A stretch of 64,000 nucleotides of DNA from Longimicrobium sp. (GCA_036387335.1 DASVTZ010000214.1:16043-80042); one strand, 5' to 3'. Positions 1-9,127 are shown, numbered from the stretch's first letter. Notes: generated by a model not told the origin, from the letters alone. Numbers and translations are program-made.

Positions 1-1677
1 CTCGCCCTGCGCTGCTGGACCGCCGCCTCCGCCGCGCCCGACTCCGTGCTCGCCCACGCCGCCGCGGGGATGGCCGAGGCCGCGCGCCACCGCGACGCCC
101 TCGCGCTCGCGAAGCTGCGCGTCTGCCGCGGCTACGGGCTGGAGGATGCCGGCAAGCCGCTGGAGGCGCTGGCGGACTACGACTTCGGCGTGGCGGAGGG
201 GCGCCGCCTGGGCGCGCGCGACCTGGCCGCCGTGGCCCTCCTGCTGCGCGGGCAGCTCCGCTACTACCGCGGCGACTTCACCCCCGCGCTCGCCGACCTG
301 GACGAAGCCTACCGCACCTTTGCGGCGCTCGGCGACGAGCCGCAGCGGCGCAGCGCCCTCAACTCCATCGCCAACCTCTACGCGGACGGCCGCGTGGCGC
401 AGTACGACCGCGCGCTGGAGTACTACCGCCAGGTCCTCGCCTCCAACCAGCGCGGCGGATCGCGGCGAGGGATCGCGACGGCGCACTTCAACATGGGGAG
501 CACGCTGGAGCGCATGGGCCGCCTGGGCGAGGCGCTGGCCCAGTACCGCCGCGGCCTGGAGATGGACGTCCGCCGCGGCGACTCGGCGGAGGTGGCGGTC
601 GACCGCCGGGCGGTGGGCGTCGTGCTCTACAAGCTGGGCCGCCCCGCCGATGCGCTGGCGGAGCTCGAGCACGTCCGCGCCTACGCCGCGCGCGCCGCCG
701 ACGTGGAGCTCGCGGCCCAGACCCGCCTGTCGCGCGGCGTGGCGCTGCGCATGCTCGGCCGCACCGCCGAGGCGCTGGACGAGCTGGAGCGGGCGCGCGC
801 CCACTTCCAGGCGACGGACAACCGCCGCTTCCTGGAAAAGGTGCACGAGGAGCGCGCCCTGGCCTACGCCGCCCGCGGCGCCTGGCGCGACGCGTACCAG
901 GCCCGCGGCGAGCAGATGGCCCTGCAGCGCGCCCTGGAGGCGGGCGCCAACCAGGAGCAGAGCACCCGGCTGCGCGTGCGCTTCGACGCGGACAAGAAGG
1001 AGGCCGAGAACCGCGCCCTTCTCCGCGAGAACGCGCTGCGCCGCCAGGCGATGGCCGCGGCGGGGCGGGTGCGGCGGCTGCAGGTGGCGGTGCTCGTGCT
1101 GAGCGCGTTCGTCATCGGCGCGCTGGTGCTGCTGGCCGTGCGCCAGGTGGCCGGCGCCCGCCGCCTGCGCGCCATGGCGCTCACGGACGAACTGACCCGC
1201 CTCCCCAACCGCCGCCACCTCCACCTGCTGGCCGACGCCGCCGCGCGCACCGCCCGCTCGCGCGGCACCGCCTTCTCGGTGCTGGCGCTGGACGTGGACC
1301 ACTTCAAGAGCATCAACGACCGCTTCGGCCACGACGCCGGCGACACCGTCCTGCGCCGCGTTGCCGACGCCGCGCGCCGCGCCCTGCGCGAGGGCGACCA
1401 CCTGGGCCGCACCGGCGGCGAGGAGTTCGTCGCGGTCCTCCCCGATGCCCCCGCGTCCGCCGCGCACCCGGTGGCGGAGCGGCTCCGCGCCGCCGTCGAG
1501 CGCACCTCCTACGCGGACGTAGACCCGGCGCTGGTGGTCACGGTGAGCGTGGGGATCGCCGCCTGGGCCCACACGGACCCGGACTTCCACGCCACCTTCC
1601 GCCGCGCCGATGACTCTCTCTACCGCGCCAAAGCCGCCGGCCGCAACCGCGTGGAGCTGGCGCCGTCGGCCGACTGA
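1..1677 (+). CDS. TPR-containing GGDEF diguanylate cyclase, 5' truncated by window edge
   Basis: The reading frame is open from base 1, so the true start lies outside the window. The N-terminal ~330 residues are helical TPR-like repeats (repeated YDRALEYY/LGRxxEAL patterns), followed by a short coiled stretch, one transmembrane helix (around 1083-1150, LVLSAFVIGALVLLAV) and a C-terminal GGDEF domain of ~165 residues. The active-site GGEEF is intact, and an RxxD inhibitory I-site (REGD) sits five residues upstream, so a catalytically competent, product-inhibited diguanylate cyclase making c-di-GMP is expected. Topology suggests a periplasmic TPR sensor and a cytoplasmic catalytic domain. No EAL domain is fused. 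Family assignment is secure; the sensed signal cannot be inferred. Confidence 0.9.
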   Translation, partial: LALRCWTAASAAPDSVLAHAAAGMAEAARHRDALALAKLRVCRGYGLEDAGKPLEALADYDFGVAEGRRLGARDLAAVALLLRGQLRYYRGDFTPALADLDEAYRTFAALGDEPQRRSALNSIANLYADGRVAQYDRALEYYRQVLASNQRGGSRRGIATAHFNMGSTLERMGRLGEALAQYRRGLEMDVRRGDSAEVAVDRRAVGVVLYKLGRPADALAELEHVRAYAARAADVELAAQTRLSRGVALRMLGRTAEALDELERARAHFQATDNRRFLEKVHEERALAYAARGAWRDAYQARGEQMALQRALEAGANQEQSTRLRVRFDADKKEAENRALLRENALRRQAMAAAGRVRRLQVAVLVLSAFVIGALVLLAVRQVAGARRLRAMALTDELTRLPNRRHLHLLADAAARTARSRGTAFSVLALDVDHFKSINDRFGHDAGDTVLRRVADAARRALREGDHLGRTGGEEFVAVLPDAPASAAHPVAERLRAAVERTSYADVDPALVVTVSVGIAAWAHTDPDFHATFRRADDSLYRAKAAGRNRVELAPSAD

Positions 1678-2132
1678 CGCGACGGCGCGCCCGCATCATG
1701 TATCCCGAAGCAACTTGAGTAAAAACGCGTATCGCGCGTGGGGTGCCGGCGCCGCGCCGAAACGTCCGATCGGCACGTTCCCGCCGAGCGTGCGGAAGGC
1801 GGCGGAGTCCGTCAATGAGCGGGTTGATTTCAGGGAAGGTCCGGGGTACGTTGACTGGGTCGTCTCCTCGGGCGGGTGGCTCTCGAGGCGCGACGGTGTG
1901 GAACCCTTCCCGCCGCATTCGCTCCATTGCAGATACGAGGTCGGCCATGATCTCGGGTGCGCCGAACGTCAGCGCCCTCCCGGGCCGGCACGGCCGCGCG
2001 CAGCCATGACCTCCGGTGGCCCGGCGCGAAAGGCGTGAGTAAGCGCACCCGCCGCATCACGCGCACGGCCCCTCCCCCTATTCGCGCCGTTATCATGTAC
2101 GCCACCCACCACATCGGCGCTGTACCGGGCCC
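1678..2132. other. 455-bp intergenic region without recognisable gene
   Basis: Short overlapping frames occur here but none has family character or a credible ribosome-binding site. Composition becomes less GC-biased around 1700-1730. No strong hairpin was seen. It presumably holds the promoter of the biosynthetic island that follows. Confidence 0.5.
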
Positions 2133-3218
2133 GTGGCTCTTCGCGTGAACTCGCCCAAAGCTTCCACGCCGGGCGGCGGCCGATGTGCGTCGTACGCGCA
2201 TCCCGCCGTGCATTCCGAGATGCTGGCCGCACGCGTGGCCCAGCGCCTGGAGGGGCACACGGGACTCCCCGTGGAGCTCATGTCCAGCGGCTCGGCGGCA
2301 CTGGAGTGCGCCCTGCGCGTGCTGGAAGCTCCGCCCGGTGCGCGCGTGCTGGTGCCCAGCGTCGGGTGCGACGCCATCGCCATGAGCGTGCTGAACGCGG
2401 GAGCCACTCCCTCCTTTTACGAGATCGACGCCGAGCTGCGCATGCACCTGGGCCCCGATGCGCGGGACGCGTTCGCCGTGGTGGTGAACTACCCCTTTGG
2501 ATACGTGCCCGAGGGTGGCGAGCCCGCGCGCCTGGAACCGTTGCGGCGCGCCGGGGTTCGAGTGGTAGCCGACTGTGCCCAGGCATTCGGCACGCGTGTG
2601 GACGACCGCCCCGTGGGGAGCCTGGCCGACGTGGCCGTTTACAGCTTCGCCGATGGCAAGCACCTCTCCTGCGGCGAGGGAGGCGCGCTCGCCGCCGCCG
2701 ACCCCGCGCTCCGCGAGCGCGCGTGGAGCTTCGCGCACGCGGCGCGGGTGCGCGGATCGTTCGACCGGGCGGCGTGCGGCCGCAATTTCGCCATGGCGCG
2801 CCCGGTCATGGCCGAGTTGAACCGGTGTCTGGACAGGTGGCCGCGCGACGCGGCGCGGAGGCTGGAGCGCGCCCATCTCGCGCGGGCGAGGCTGCGGGGC
2901 GCCGCGGTGCGGATCGTAGAGCCCGCGAACGACGCCGTGGTGGTGCCGCTCAAGCAGGTGATGCGGCTGGAGGAGCCCACTCCCGCGCACCGGGCCGCTG
3001 TGGCCCGTGTGGCGGCCGAGTTTCGCTTCGTGCAATCGTGGTGGCCGCGAGTGCCGATGGAAAAGAGCTACCTGGGCGGCCGTCACCTGCCCTTCGCCTC
3101 GATCTCCACGTGGCGGGAGAGCGCTTTCACCCTCTCCCTCTCGCCCGCGGTGCCGCGGGACGAGTTCCGCCGTGGGCTCGCCGCGCTCAGCTCTGCCCTT
3201 TCCGGCACTGCCTCCTGA
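2133..3218 (+). CDS. DegT/DnrJ/EryC1/StrS-type PLP-dependent enzyme
   Basis: Fold-type I PLP enzyme of the sugar/cyclitol aminotransferase family. The cofactor-binding Ser/Gly stretch (SSGSAALECAL), the Asp of the pyridine-N contact (VVADCAQAFG) and the Schiff-base lysine context (YSFADGKHLSCGEGGAL) are all visible. At 361 aa it is slightly short for the family, and the C-terminal half is divergent. The start is uncertain: GTG at 2133 gives 361 aa, while ATG at 2219 would remove 29 poorly conserved residues. Its stop overlaps the next ATG (TGATG at 3216-3220), implying translational coupling. It is the first gene of a seven-cistron plus-strand run, likely aminating or dehydrating a sugar-type intermediate; the substrate is unknown. 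Confidence 0.8.
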   Translation: MALRVNSPKASTPGGGRCASYAHPAVHSEMLAARVAQRLEGHTGLPVELMSSGSAALECALRVLEAPPGARVLVPSVGCDAIAMSVLNAGATPSFYEIDAELRMHLGPDARDAFAVVVNYPFGYVPEGGEPARLEPLRRAGVRVVADCAQAFGTRVDDRPVGSLADVAVYSFADGKHLSCGEGGALAAADPALRERAWSFAHAARVRGSFDRAACGRNFAMARPVMAELNRCLDRWPRDAARRLERAHLARARLRGAAVRIVEPANDAVVVPLKQVMRLEEPTPAHRAAVARVAAEFRFVQSWWPRVPMEKSYLGGRHLPFASISTWRESAFTLSLSPAVPRDEFRRGLAALSSALSGTAS

Positions 3219-5122
3219 TGCACGCACCGGCCATCATCCCCGCCGCCGCCTGGGTTCCCCTCGAAGACGCCTGGCGCGCGACGTGGGGGGGTGATCCCAA
3301 GTTCTACGGACTTGCCGTAGCGGCGCTCTTTCGCCTCGGCGTTCCCGCGGGCGCGCTGGTGCTGGGCGCCCCCGGGTGGGACGCGGACACCGCCGAGCGC
3401 GCCGCCGCCGAGGCCATCGCCTGGATCGAATCCGCCGAGGGGAGGCCCGTAGGCGCGGCTGGGCCCGACGGCATCCCGCTCCTCCTGACCGTGCGCTTCG
3501 GCGACAAGTACTCGGATCCGCGCAAGCCGCCCTCCGTCTCGCTGATCGGCGCCGCCGCACCGCGCACCTCCGCCGAGGCCGAGGCGCACCTGCGCGCCTT
3601 TCTGGGCCGCATCGACGCCGCCGGCCAGTACGACGCACTGGCCGCTCTGCCGCCGGCGGCACGCGCGGCGCGCATCGCGGCCCTGGGCTTCGCGCGGCTG
3701 GTGGAGCTGGGGGTCGAACGTCCGCAGGTGCTGCTGCAGCGTGCGGCCGTGACCGTGGATGCGCCCGATAGCGGACACGGAACGGCGTACACGCGGCACC
3801 CCCAGACCGCCGCGGAGATGGACTACGGGCGCTACATGTGGGATGCCACCGGCCACGAGTTCGATGCGCGCTCGGGCGATCCACGCAAGCGCGACCTGTC
3901 CGTGCTGGCCGACGAGCACCCCGCGTCGTACGCGCGCCTCCGCTCGGTGCTGGCGTTCGTGGAGGCGTATTTCCAGGAGATCCGCTTCGTGGAGTTCGGA
4001 CTGGAACGCGGCCGGCTGTACATCTTCCAGGTGACCCCCCGCAAGCGCGCCGAGGGCACGATGCCTTCCATGCGGCGGCTCCCCCCCGTCAGCGGAGAGG
4101 TGAGCGATCCTCCGCCCGCACCCCTTCCCGGCGAGTGGCGGGAGCTGCGGATGGAGGGGCTGGCGGTGCGCGTGGGTGCAGGCGCGGCGGCGGAGGCCAT
4201 ACGAGAGGTGTCCGTGGCGGCGGACCCGCCGGGCGCGGATACGGCGGAAAGCTGGCTGCTCACGCTGGAGGAGGGGACGTGGCCCGCGGATCCGCCGCCG
4301 GGTGGCGTACCCCGGGTGATGGAGCGCAGCGTGCACGGGGTGCACCGGATCGCGTGGAGCGTGGCGCGCGCGCACACGGAGTGGATCGTGGAATCACGCT
4401 GGGGATCGGCGCTCCGCATCGAGCCTGGCACGCGGACGCTGCGGGTGCACGGCCCCGCGCGCGCCGCGGCCGACCTGGCGGCGCACACCGTGGAGGCGCT
4501 CCGGCGGGAATACCTGGAGGCGCACGGCTGGGCCTGTCTCCATGCTGCCTCGGTGGAGATCGCGGGGCGGGCCTGGTTGCTCGTCGGCGACAAGGGCGCG
4601 GGAAAAACCACCCTGCAGCTCGCGCTGCTGGACGCGGGCGCCCGCCTGCTGAGCGCCGATCGCACCTGGGTGGCGGCGGGAGCGGCCGGCCCCGCCGCCC
4701 GGCGCGGGCCGGGAGCGCTCCGCGTTACCGGGCACACGCTGGCCCTGGTTCCCGGCGTCGTCGAGACGGGTGGAGGAAAGCCCTCCGTGGGAAGCGGGAA
4801 GTACACGCTGCCGCTCGCGCGCTTCGCGGCCGCGGGAATGCTTTCCGGGTCCGCGCGGCTCCCGCTGGGCGGATACGTCTTCGTTCGCCGTGGCGAAGGC
4901 GCGGCCGGGTGGCGTGTACGGCCGGCGGCGGCGGACAGCGCCGCCGCGCACCTTATGGCCGGCCCAGCCGACCACCAGCAGCGGTGGCTGCACGCCTGGC
5001 GCTGGTGGGGCGCGGGCTCGCCACCGGCGATCCCCGCGGCTCCCGCGTGGAGCCTGGAGGGTAGCGGCAGCGCCGCCGAGGCCGCGCGCCGGGTAATGGA
5101 CGTGCTGGCCGGGGAGGGGTGA
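3218..5122 (+). CDS. PPDK-like ATP-grasp domain fused to HPr-kinase-like P-loop domain
   Basis: 634 aa starting at the ATG that overlaps the previous stop. Residues ~1-290 resemble the nucleotide-binding half of pyruvate phosphate dikinase: LLLTVRFG near residue 95, GTAYTRHPQTA near 190 and the diagnostic IRFVEFGLERGRLYIFQVTPRKR-type strand near 265. No swivelling phospho-His domain or PEP-binding barrel is present. Residues ~430-634 look like an HprK/serine-kinase-type P-loop ATPase (LLVGDKGAGKTTLQLAL, then SADRTWV). Such HprK-like domains recur in peptide and sugar natural-product clusters. The combination in one chain is unusual. It may act as an ATP-dependent phosphoryl transferase; the partner is unknown. 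It is coupled to both neighbours by TGATG overlaps. Confidence 0.7.
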   Translation: MHAPAIIPAAAWVPLEDAWRATWGGDPKFYGLAVAALFRLGVPAGALVLGAPGWDADTAERAAAEAIAWIESAEGRPVGAAGPDGIPLLLTVRFGDKYSDPRKPPSVSLIGAAAPRTSAEAEAHLRAFLGRIDAAGQYDALAALPPAARAARIAALGFARLVELGVERPQVLLQRAAVTVDAPDSGHGTAYTRHPQTAAEMDYGRYMWDATGHEFDARSGDPRKRDLSVLADEHPASYARLRSVLAFVEAYFQEIRFVEFGLERGRLYIFQVTPRKRAEGTMPSMRRLPPVSGEVSDPPPAPLPGEWRELRMEGLAVRVGAGAAAEAIREVSVAADPPGADTAESWLLTLEEGTWPADPPPGGVPRVMERSVHGVHRIAWSVARAHTEWIVESRWGSALRIEPGTRTLRVHGPARAAADLAAHTVEALRREYLEAHGWACLHAASVEIAGRAWLLVGDKGAGKTTLQLALLDAGARLLSADRTWVAAGAAGPAARRGPGALRVTGHTLALVPGVVETGGGKPSVGSGKYTLPLARFAAAGMLSGSARLPLGGYVFVRRGEGAAGWRVRPAAADSAAAHLMAGPADHQQRWLHAWRWWGAGSPPAIPAAPAWSLEGSGSAAEAARRVMDVLAGEG

Positions 5123-6081
5123 TGTCCGCCCCCTCGGTTCCGAGCCCCGCGCTGGAGCCCGCGGACGCCGTGCGCCGGATGTACGGGCGCACGCTGGAGT
5201 GGTTCCACGCCACGTACGCCACCACCGCCGCCCCGGACCACACGCCGGGAGTGGTCGCCACCACCGCCGCGTGGCCGCTGGCCGGGGCCGAGCGGCTGGT
5301 GTGCGGCGGGCCCTGCCTGGACCACGCGCTTCCCGAAGGCGCGCCCGGAGTGAGCCTTCAGATCGCCGTGGAAACGGCCATCTGGCTGGAATACGCCGCC
5401 CGGACCGGACACCCGCTCTTCCTGTTCGTGATGGGTGGCGCCTCGGCCGAAGGGGAAGATCGCCCCGCGTGGGAGGGGATGCTGCGCGCCTTCCGCGCGT
5501 TCGTCGACGATCTCCGCGCCCACCCTCTCATGGCGGCGCCGCGGGTGCACCTGGAGCCCACCTGGACGCGTGCCGCCGCATGGGCCGCGGCGCGCGCCGA
5601 GCTCTGCGCGGGGGTCGCCACCGCCCGCTACGACACCCTGTACCAACCGGTCCGGCCGCTCGACGCCGTGCGCGGCGAGCCGCTGCCCCGTGAGCTGGAG
5701 CGAGCATACCAGGACAACCTGCTGGCCTATCACCCGGCCATGGTCGCCCGGCTCAGTCCCTGGCCCTTCGAGCGGCTGCAGCACCTGGAGAACCTTCAGC
5801 AGCTTCGCGCCTACGCACTGGCCGCGCGCATCTTTCAGCTCGACGCCGCCGTGAACGCCCACACCAGCTTCCTTCCCATGACTTCCCCGGACGGGTCCAT
5901 TCGGCTCACCCGCGCTCCCGGCGACGCGCGCCTCCCCGCGCGGCTGGGCGCCGCCGTGCTGCGGCGCCAGGCTATGGAAGAGCCCAACCTCCGCGGCTAC
6001 CTGGATGCGCACCTGCCGCCCGCACTGCACGACCTCGTGGTGGAGCGCTTCTCCGCGCGCTTCGCGCCGGGGGTGGCGTGA
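5122..6081 (+). CDS. conserved-looking protein of unknown function in biosynthetic island
   Basis: 319 aa, with the start chosen at the ATG overlapping the upstream stop (TGATG at 5120-5124). I do not recognise the family. It is predicted soluble, with no signal peptide or membrane segment. It has Trp/Tyr-rich patches (TLEWFHATYATT near residue 25, ETAIWLEYAARTGHP near 90) and a C-terminal helical region (RLQHLENLQQLRAYALAARIFQLDAAVNAH). Its stop overlaps the start of the kinase gene downstream (GTGA), so it is co-translated with the pathway and is probably an enzyme or scaffold of it. Confidence 0.6.
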   Translation: MSAPSVPSPALEPADAVRRMYGRTLEWFHATYATTAAPDHTPGVVATTAAWPLAGAERLVCGGPCLDHALPEGAPGVSLQIAVETAIWLEYAARTGHPLFLFVMGGASAEGEDRPAWEGMLRAFRAFVDDLRAHPLMAAPRVHLEPTWTRAAAWAAARAELCAGVATARYDTLYQPVRPLDAVRGEPLPRELERAYQDNLLAYHPAMVARLSPWPFERLQHLENLQQLRAYALAARIFQLDAAVNAHTSFLPMTSPDGSIRLTRAPGDARLPARLGAAVLRRQAMEEPNLRGYLDAHLPPALHDLVVERFSARFAPGVA

Positions 6082-7004
6082 GCGCCTCGGCGGCCCTGCG
6101 CGCGGGGTGGAAGATCGCGGCTTCGCCGCGCTCCGACGACCTGGGGGTCAACAACCGCGTATGGCAGGTGGGGCGGCGGTTCTGGCTACACTGCTACGAC
6201 CCGGACGACCTTCCGTGGCGTGAGCGGCAGGCGCGGCTCGTGGAGGCGCTGGGCCAGGTCGCCGCGCGCGAGGGGGCGGAGCTGCGCGTTCCCCAGACGG
6301 TGCCTCCGCTGGGGGGAGGGCTCTTCCACCGGGACGAGGAGGGCGCCTGGCAGCTCACCCACAACGTCCCCGGCCGCCGGCCCGATCCGCTCCACGGCGC
6401 CGAGTACCCGGCCGTGGCGGGCGGCCTCGCGCGGCTGCACCGGCTCCTGGGGCAGATCGATCCATCGCTGGCACCCGCGCCCACCACGCTCCGGGGCGAC
6501 CTGCAGGCCAACCTGGCGCGCCATCGAGCCGAAAGCGGCGACGCCGCGTTCGCGGCGATGGTGGAGCCCGCGGTCGAGAGGGTGGAGGCGTGGCTCCCGC
6601 GCCTGCTGTCGCTCCCGGTGCAGGTCATCCACGGCGACTTCTCGCACCCCAACCTGAAGCTCGCGGGGCGGGGCGCTGCCGCCGAGCTCACCGGGGTGAT
6701 CGACTTCGAGTTCTGCAGCGCCGATCCGGCGGTGCTCGACCTGGCCACCGTGGTGCTCACCCTCCTCCTCCGCGGCCCCGGCCGCGGTGCCGATGCCCGG
6801 ATCGGCGCGATGCTGGATGCGTACGCCGCCGCGGGGGGGGTGGAGGTCGGGGCCGATGATCTGTGGCCGGCGCTGCTGGCGCGCAAGCTCGACAGCTACT
6901 GGCACCACGGCGAGCGGGCCAGGCGCGATCCGGCGGCGCGCCCGGTCGCCGAGCGCCAGGTGGAGCAGCTACGCCGTCTCCTGGGCTTCCTGGACGCGCG
7001 ATGA
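6078..7004 (+). CDS. aminoglycoside-phosphotransferase-family kinase (APH/choline kinase fold)
   Basis: 308 aa. The catalytic Brenner-type motif HGDFSHPN (near residue 187) and the metal-binding DFE (VIDFEFCSADPAVLDLA, near 213) are intact, so ATP-dependent phosphorylation of a small-molecule hydroxyl group is expected. The N-terminal lobe carries the Asn-rich opening typical of PTH-type kinases (LGVNNRVWQVG). It starts with GTG overlapping the previous stop by four bases and ends overlapping the next ATG (ATGA). In this context it more likely phosphorylates a pathway sugar or cyclitol, or acts in self-protection, than confers general aminoglycoside resistance. Confidence 0.82.
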   Translation: MSASAALRAGWKIAASPRSDDLGVNNRVWQVGRRFWLHCYDPDDLPWRERQARLVEALGQVAAREGAELRVPQTVPPLGGGLFHRDEEGAWQLTHNVPGRRPDPLHGAEYPAVAGGLARLHRLLGQIDPSLAPAPTTLRGDLQANLARHRAESGDAAFAAMVEPAVERVEAWLPRLLSLPVQVIHGDFSHPNLKLAGRGAAAELTGVIDFEFCSADPAVLDLATVVLTLLLRGPGRGADARIGAMLDAYAAAGGVEVGADDLWPALLARKLDSYWHHGERARRDPAARPVAERQVEQLRRLLGFLDAR

Positions 7005-7807
7005 CCTCCGGCGTACGTGTCCGCCGCGCGGAGTGCCGGCCCGAGCGGCTGGACGAGGTGCGGGCCGCGGGCTTCGTCCACGTGGAGTGGGAGTGGTCGT
7101 GGAACGGCGCCGGCTCCAGCCCCGTGCCATCCGCGGGCGAGCTGGCGAGTGCCGCTCGGGCGCTGGCCGGCGCGGGGCTCACCTGCAGCGTGGCCGGCCC
7201 CACGGGGATCTCGGTGGCCGAAAAGGTCGACCCGCTCCGGGCCGTTTCCACCCGGCTCTGGCGCGAGCTGTACCAGGCCGCGGGGGAGCTGGGAGCGCGC
7301 TGGGTGGTGCTGGAGCTGGGCCAGGCGCGGTGCGCACCCGATGAGACGGAGAAGCGCCGCCGGCGGATCGACCTGGCGCGTCCCGCCCTGCACGCCATCC
7401 TCGAAGGCTCGGATGGCGGGCCGCTTCTGCTGGTGGAAAACCAGCGCCGCCTGGATCCCGTGCTGGGGCGGACCTACCTGGGAGACCATGCCGCCGACCT
7501 GGTTCACCTTCTCGACGGCCTCCCCCCCGAGCGCGCCGGGATCATGTTCGATGCCGGCCACCCGCTCATCGGCCAGGACCCCCTGGCCTTCCTCGAAGGC
7601 GTGGATCCCTGGATCCGCGCGGTGGCGCTGCACGCCAACGACGGGGTGCGCGACGAGCACCGCGCACTCGAGCCCGGCGACGTGGACCGGCACCCGGCAT
7701 ACTGGCACGGGCTCGCCCGCCGCGCCGCGGGGCTCCCCGTCGTAGTGGAAATCGACGACCTGGATGCGGCCCGCAGTTGCTGGCACACCTTCTCCCATCT
7801 CCCCTGA
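7001..7807 (+). CDS. sugar phosphate isomerase/epimerase, xylose-isomerase-like TIM barrel
   Basis: 268 aa from the ATG at 7001 that overlaps the preceding TGA. The sequence follows the AP-endonuclease-2/xylose isomerase TIM-barrel pattern: a metal-site Glu in LLVENQRR (near residue 146), Asp/His in MFDAGHPLIG (near 183) and ALHANDGVRDEH (near 210), and a C-terminal VVEIDD strand contributing the last metal ligand. Such enzymes isomerise or epimerise sugars and inositols, or remove water from inosose. Its place between an APH-type kinase and a DegT aminotransferase suits an amino-sugar or aminocyclitol route. The substrate is not deducible. Confidence 0.78.
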   Translation: MTSGVRVRRAECRPERLDEVRAAGFVHVEWEWSWNGAGSSPVPSAGELASAARALAGAGLTCSVAGPTGISVAEKVDPLRAVSTRLWRELYQAAGELGARWVVLELGQARCAPDETEKRRRRIDLARPALHAILEGSDGGPLLLVENQRRLDPVLGRTYLGDHAADLVHLLDGLPPERAGIMFDAGHPLIGQDPLAFLEGVDPWIRAVALHANDGVRDEHRALEPGDVDRHPAYWHGLARRAAGLPVVVEIDDLDAARSCWHTFSHLP

Positions 7808-7822
7808 CCGTCGCCTACGCCC

Positions 7823-9064
7823 ATGATGAACAGCCCTCTCGCCCTTCACGGCGGCGCCCCCGTCCGTCCGACGTACAAGCCCGCCCGCCCGCGGGTTCCA
7901 GCCGAAGCCCGCGACGAAGTCCTGCGCGTACTGGACGACGGCACGCTGGCCCGCTTCTACGGCGGCACCCACGTCCGCGCGCTCGAGGCCGAGTTCGCCG
8001 CCTGGTTCGGGCGCAGCCACGGCGTGGCGGTGAACTCCGGGACGTCGGCGCTCCACGTGGCCTACGTGGCGGCCGGCCTTCCCCCCTTCTCCGAGGTGCT
8101 GGTACCCGCCAACGCGTACATCTCCGCGATCACCGCGCTCATCCAGAGCCACCTGGTGCCGGTGATCGTCGACGTCGATCCGTCGAGCTGGGTGATGGAC
8201 CCCGTCGATGCCCGCCGCAAGCTCACGTCCCGCACCTCGGCCATCGTGCCGGTGCACATGTACGGGCAGCCGTGCCCAATGGACGACCTGCTGGAGCTGG
8301 CGCGGGCACACGGGCTGTGGGTGCTGGAAGATTGCGGGCAGGCTCACGGCGGCATGTGGAACGGGCGCCTGCTGGGGAGCCTGGGCGATGCGGCCGCCTA
8401 CAGCGTGTGCTGCCGCAAGCACGTCACGTCGGGCGAGGGAGGGCTGGTGATCTCGGATTCGGCCGCGCTGGTGGAGCGCGCCCGCAGCCTGGCTCACAAG
8501 GGGAAGGGTGACGGCTGGTTCGAATATCTGGAGATGGGCTTCAGCTACAACATGACCGAGGTGCAGGCGGTGCTGGCCCGCCACGGCCTGCGCGCCCTGG
8601 AACACGAGACGCAGACCCGTCAGAAGTTCGCCGCCGGGATCCGGGCCGCGCTGGATGGGCTCGGCCTGGAGTTCCCCCACCTGGGCGAAGGGTCGGCGCA
8701 CGCATACTTCAAGTTCAACTTCCTCCTCCCGCGTGAGCTCGGCCCCTGGCGCAACGAGATCGTCACGGCGCTGCGGCGCGAGAACGTGGGCGCCGACCCC
8801 GCGCATCCGTACGTGCTGGAGATCGACTGGCTGCGGAACCAGGAGCCGCTTCTCTACTCACAGATTACCGAGGGGCGGCCCTGCTATGCTCGTGAAAGCT
8901 GCCCCACCGCGCTGGATGTGATGGCCCGCCAGGTGGGGCTGGAACTGGGGCCGGGGCTGGACCAGGAAGACATCGAGTACACCATCGCCGCCGTGCGCAA
9001 GGTGATCCCGTGGTACGCCCAGAACCATGCGCGGCTCGGGAGTCCCACGGTCGTCTCCATATGA
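7823..9064 (+). CDS. DegT/DnrJ/EryC1/StrS family aminotransferase
   Basis: 413 aa, a full-length member. Recognisable landmarks are the N-terminal family signature FYGGTHVRALEAEFAAWFG, VNSGTSALHVAY (PLP phosphate site), VPVHMYGQPCPMDDL, the WVLEDCGQAHGG Asp and the Schiff-base lysine in SVCCRKHVTSGEGGLV. The C-terminal dimer-interface residues are present. Two adjacent starts exist (7823 and 7826). There is a 15-bp gap after the isomerase gene. A typical role is transfer of amine from Glu/Gln to a keto-sugar or keto-cyclitol. It is the last plus-strand gene of the island and is followed by a bidirectional hairpin terminator. Confidence 0.9.
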   Translation: MMNSPLALHGGAPVRPTYKPARPRVPAEARDEVLRVLDDGTLARFYGGTHVRALEAEFAAWFGRSHGVAVNSGTSALHVAYVAAGLPPFSEVLVPANAYISAITALIQSHLVPVIVDVDPSSWVMDPVDARRKLTSRTSAIVPVHMYGQPCPMDDLLELARAHGLWVLEDCGQAHGGMWNGRLLGSLGDAAAYSVCCRKHVTSGEGGLVISDSAALVERARSLAHKGKGDGWFEYLEMGFSYNMTEVQAVLARHGLRALEHETQTRQKFAAGIRAALDGLGLEFPHLGEGSAHAYFKFNFLLPRELGPWRNEIVTALRRENVGADPAHPYVLEIDWLRNQEPLLYSQITEGRPCYARESCPTALDVMARQVGLELGPGLDQEDIEYTIAAVRKVIPWYAQNHARLGSPTVVSI

Positions 9065-9094
9065 CGCGCTCCGCGTAAGGCAGCGTCACGCAAA

Positions 9095-9127
9095 CGGAGG
9101 TCCGGGAACCATTCTCCCGGACCTCCG
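9095..9127. terminator. bidirectional hairpin terminator between convergent genes
   Basis: A 13-bp perfect inverted repeat (CGGAGGTCCGGGA and its complement) with a 7-nt loop lies between the convergent aminotransferase and glycosyltransferase genes. There is no strong T-run on either side, as is common in very GC-rich genomes. Confidence 0.7.

Noticed and set aside
2183..3217. Upstream extension of the PPDK/HprK frame
   Set aside because: The frame is open by chance through the DegT gene; the ATG at 3218 overlapping the DegT stop is the sensible start.
6078..7004. Aminoglycoside resistance gene
   Set aside because: The kinase fold is shared by many small-molecule kinases, and the gene is embedded by overlaps in a biosynthetic operon, so a resistance role cannot be claimed.
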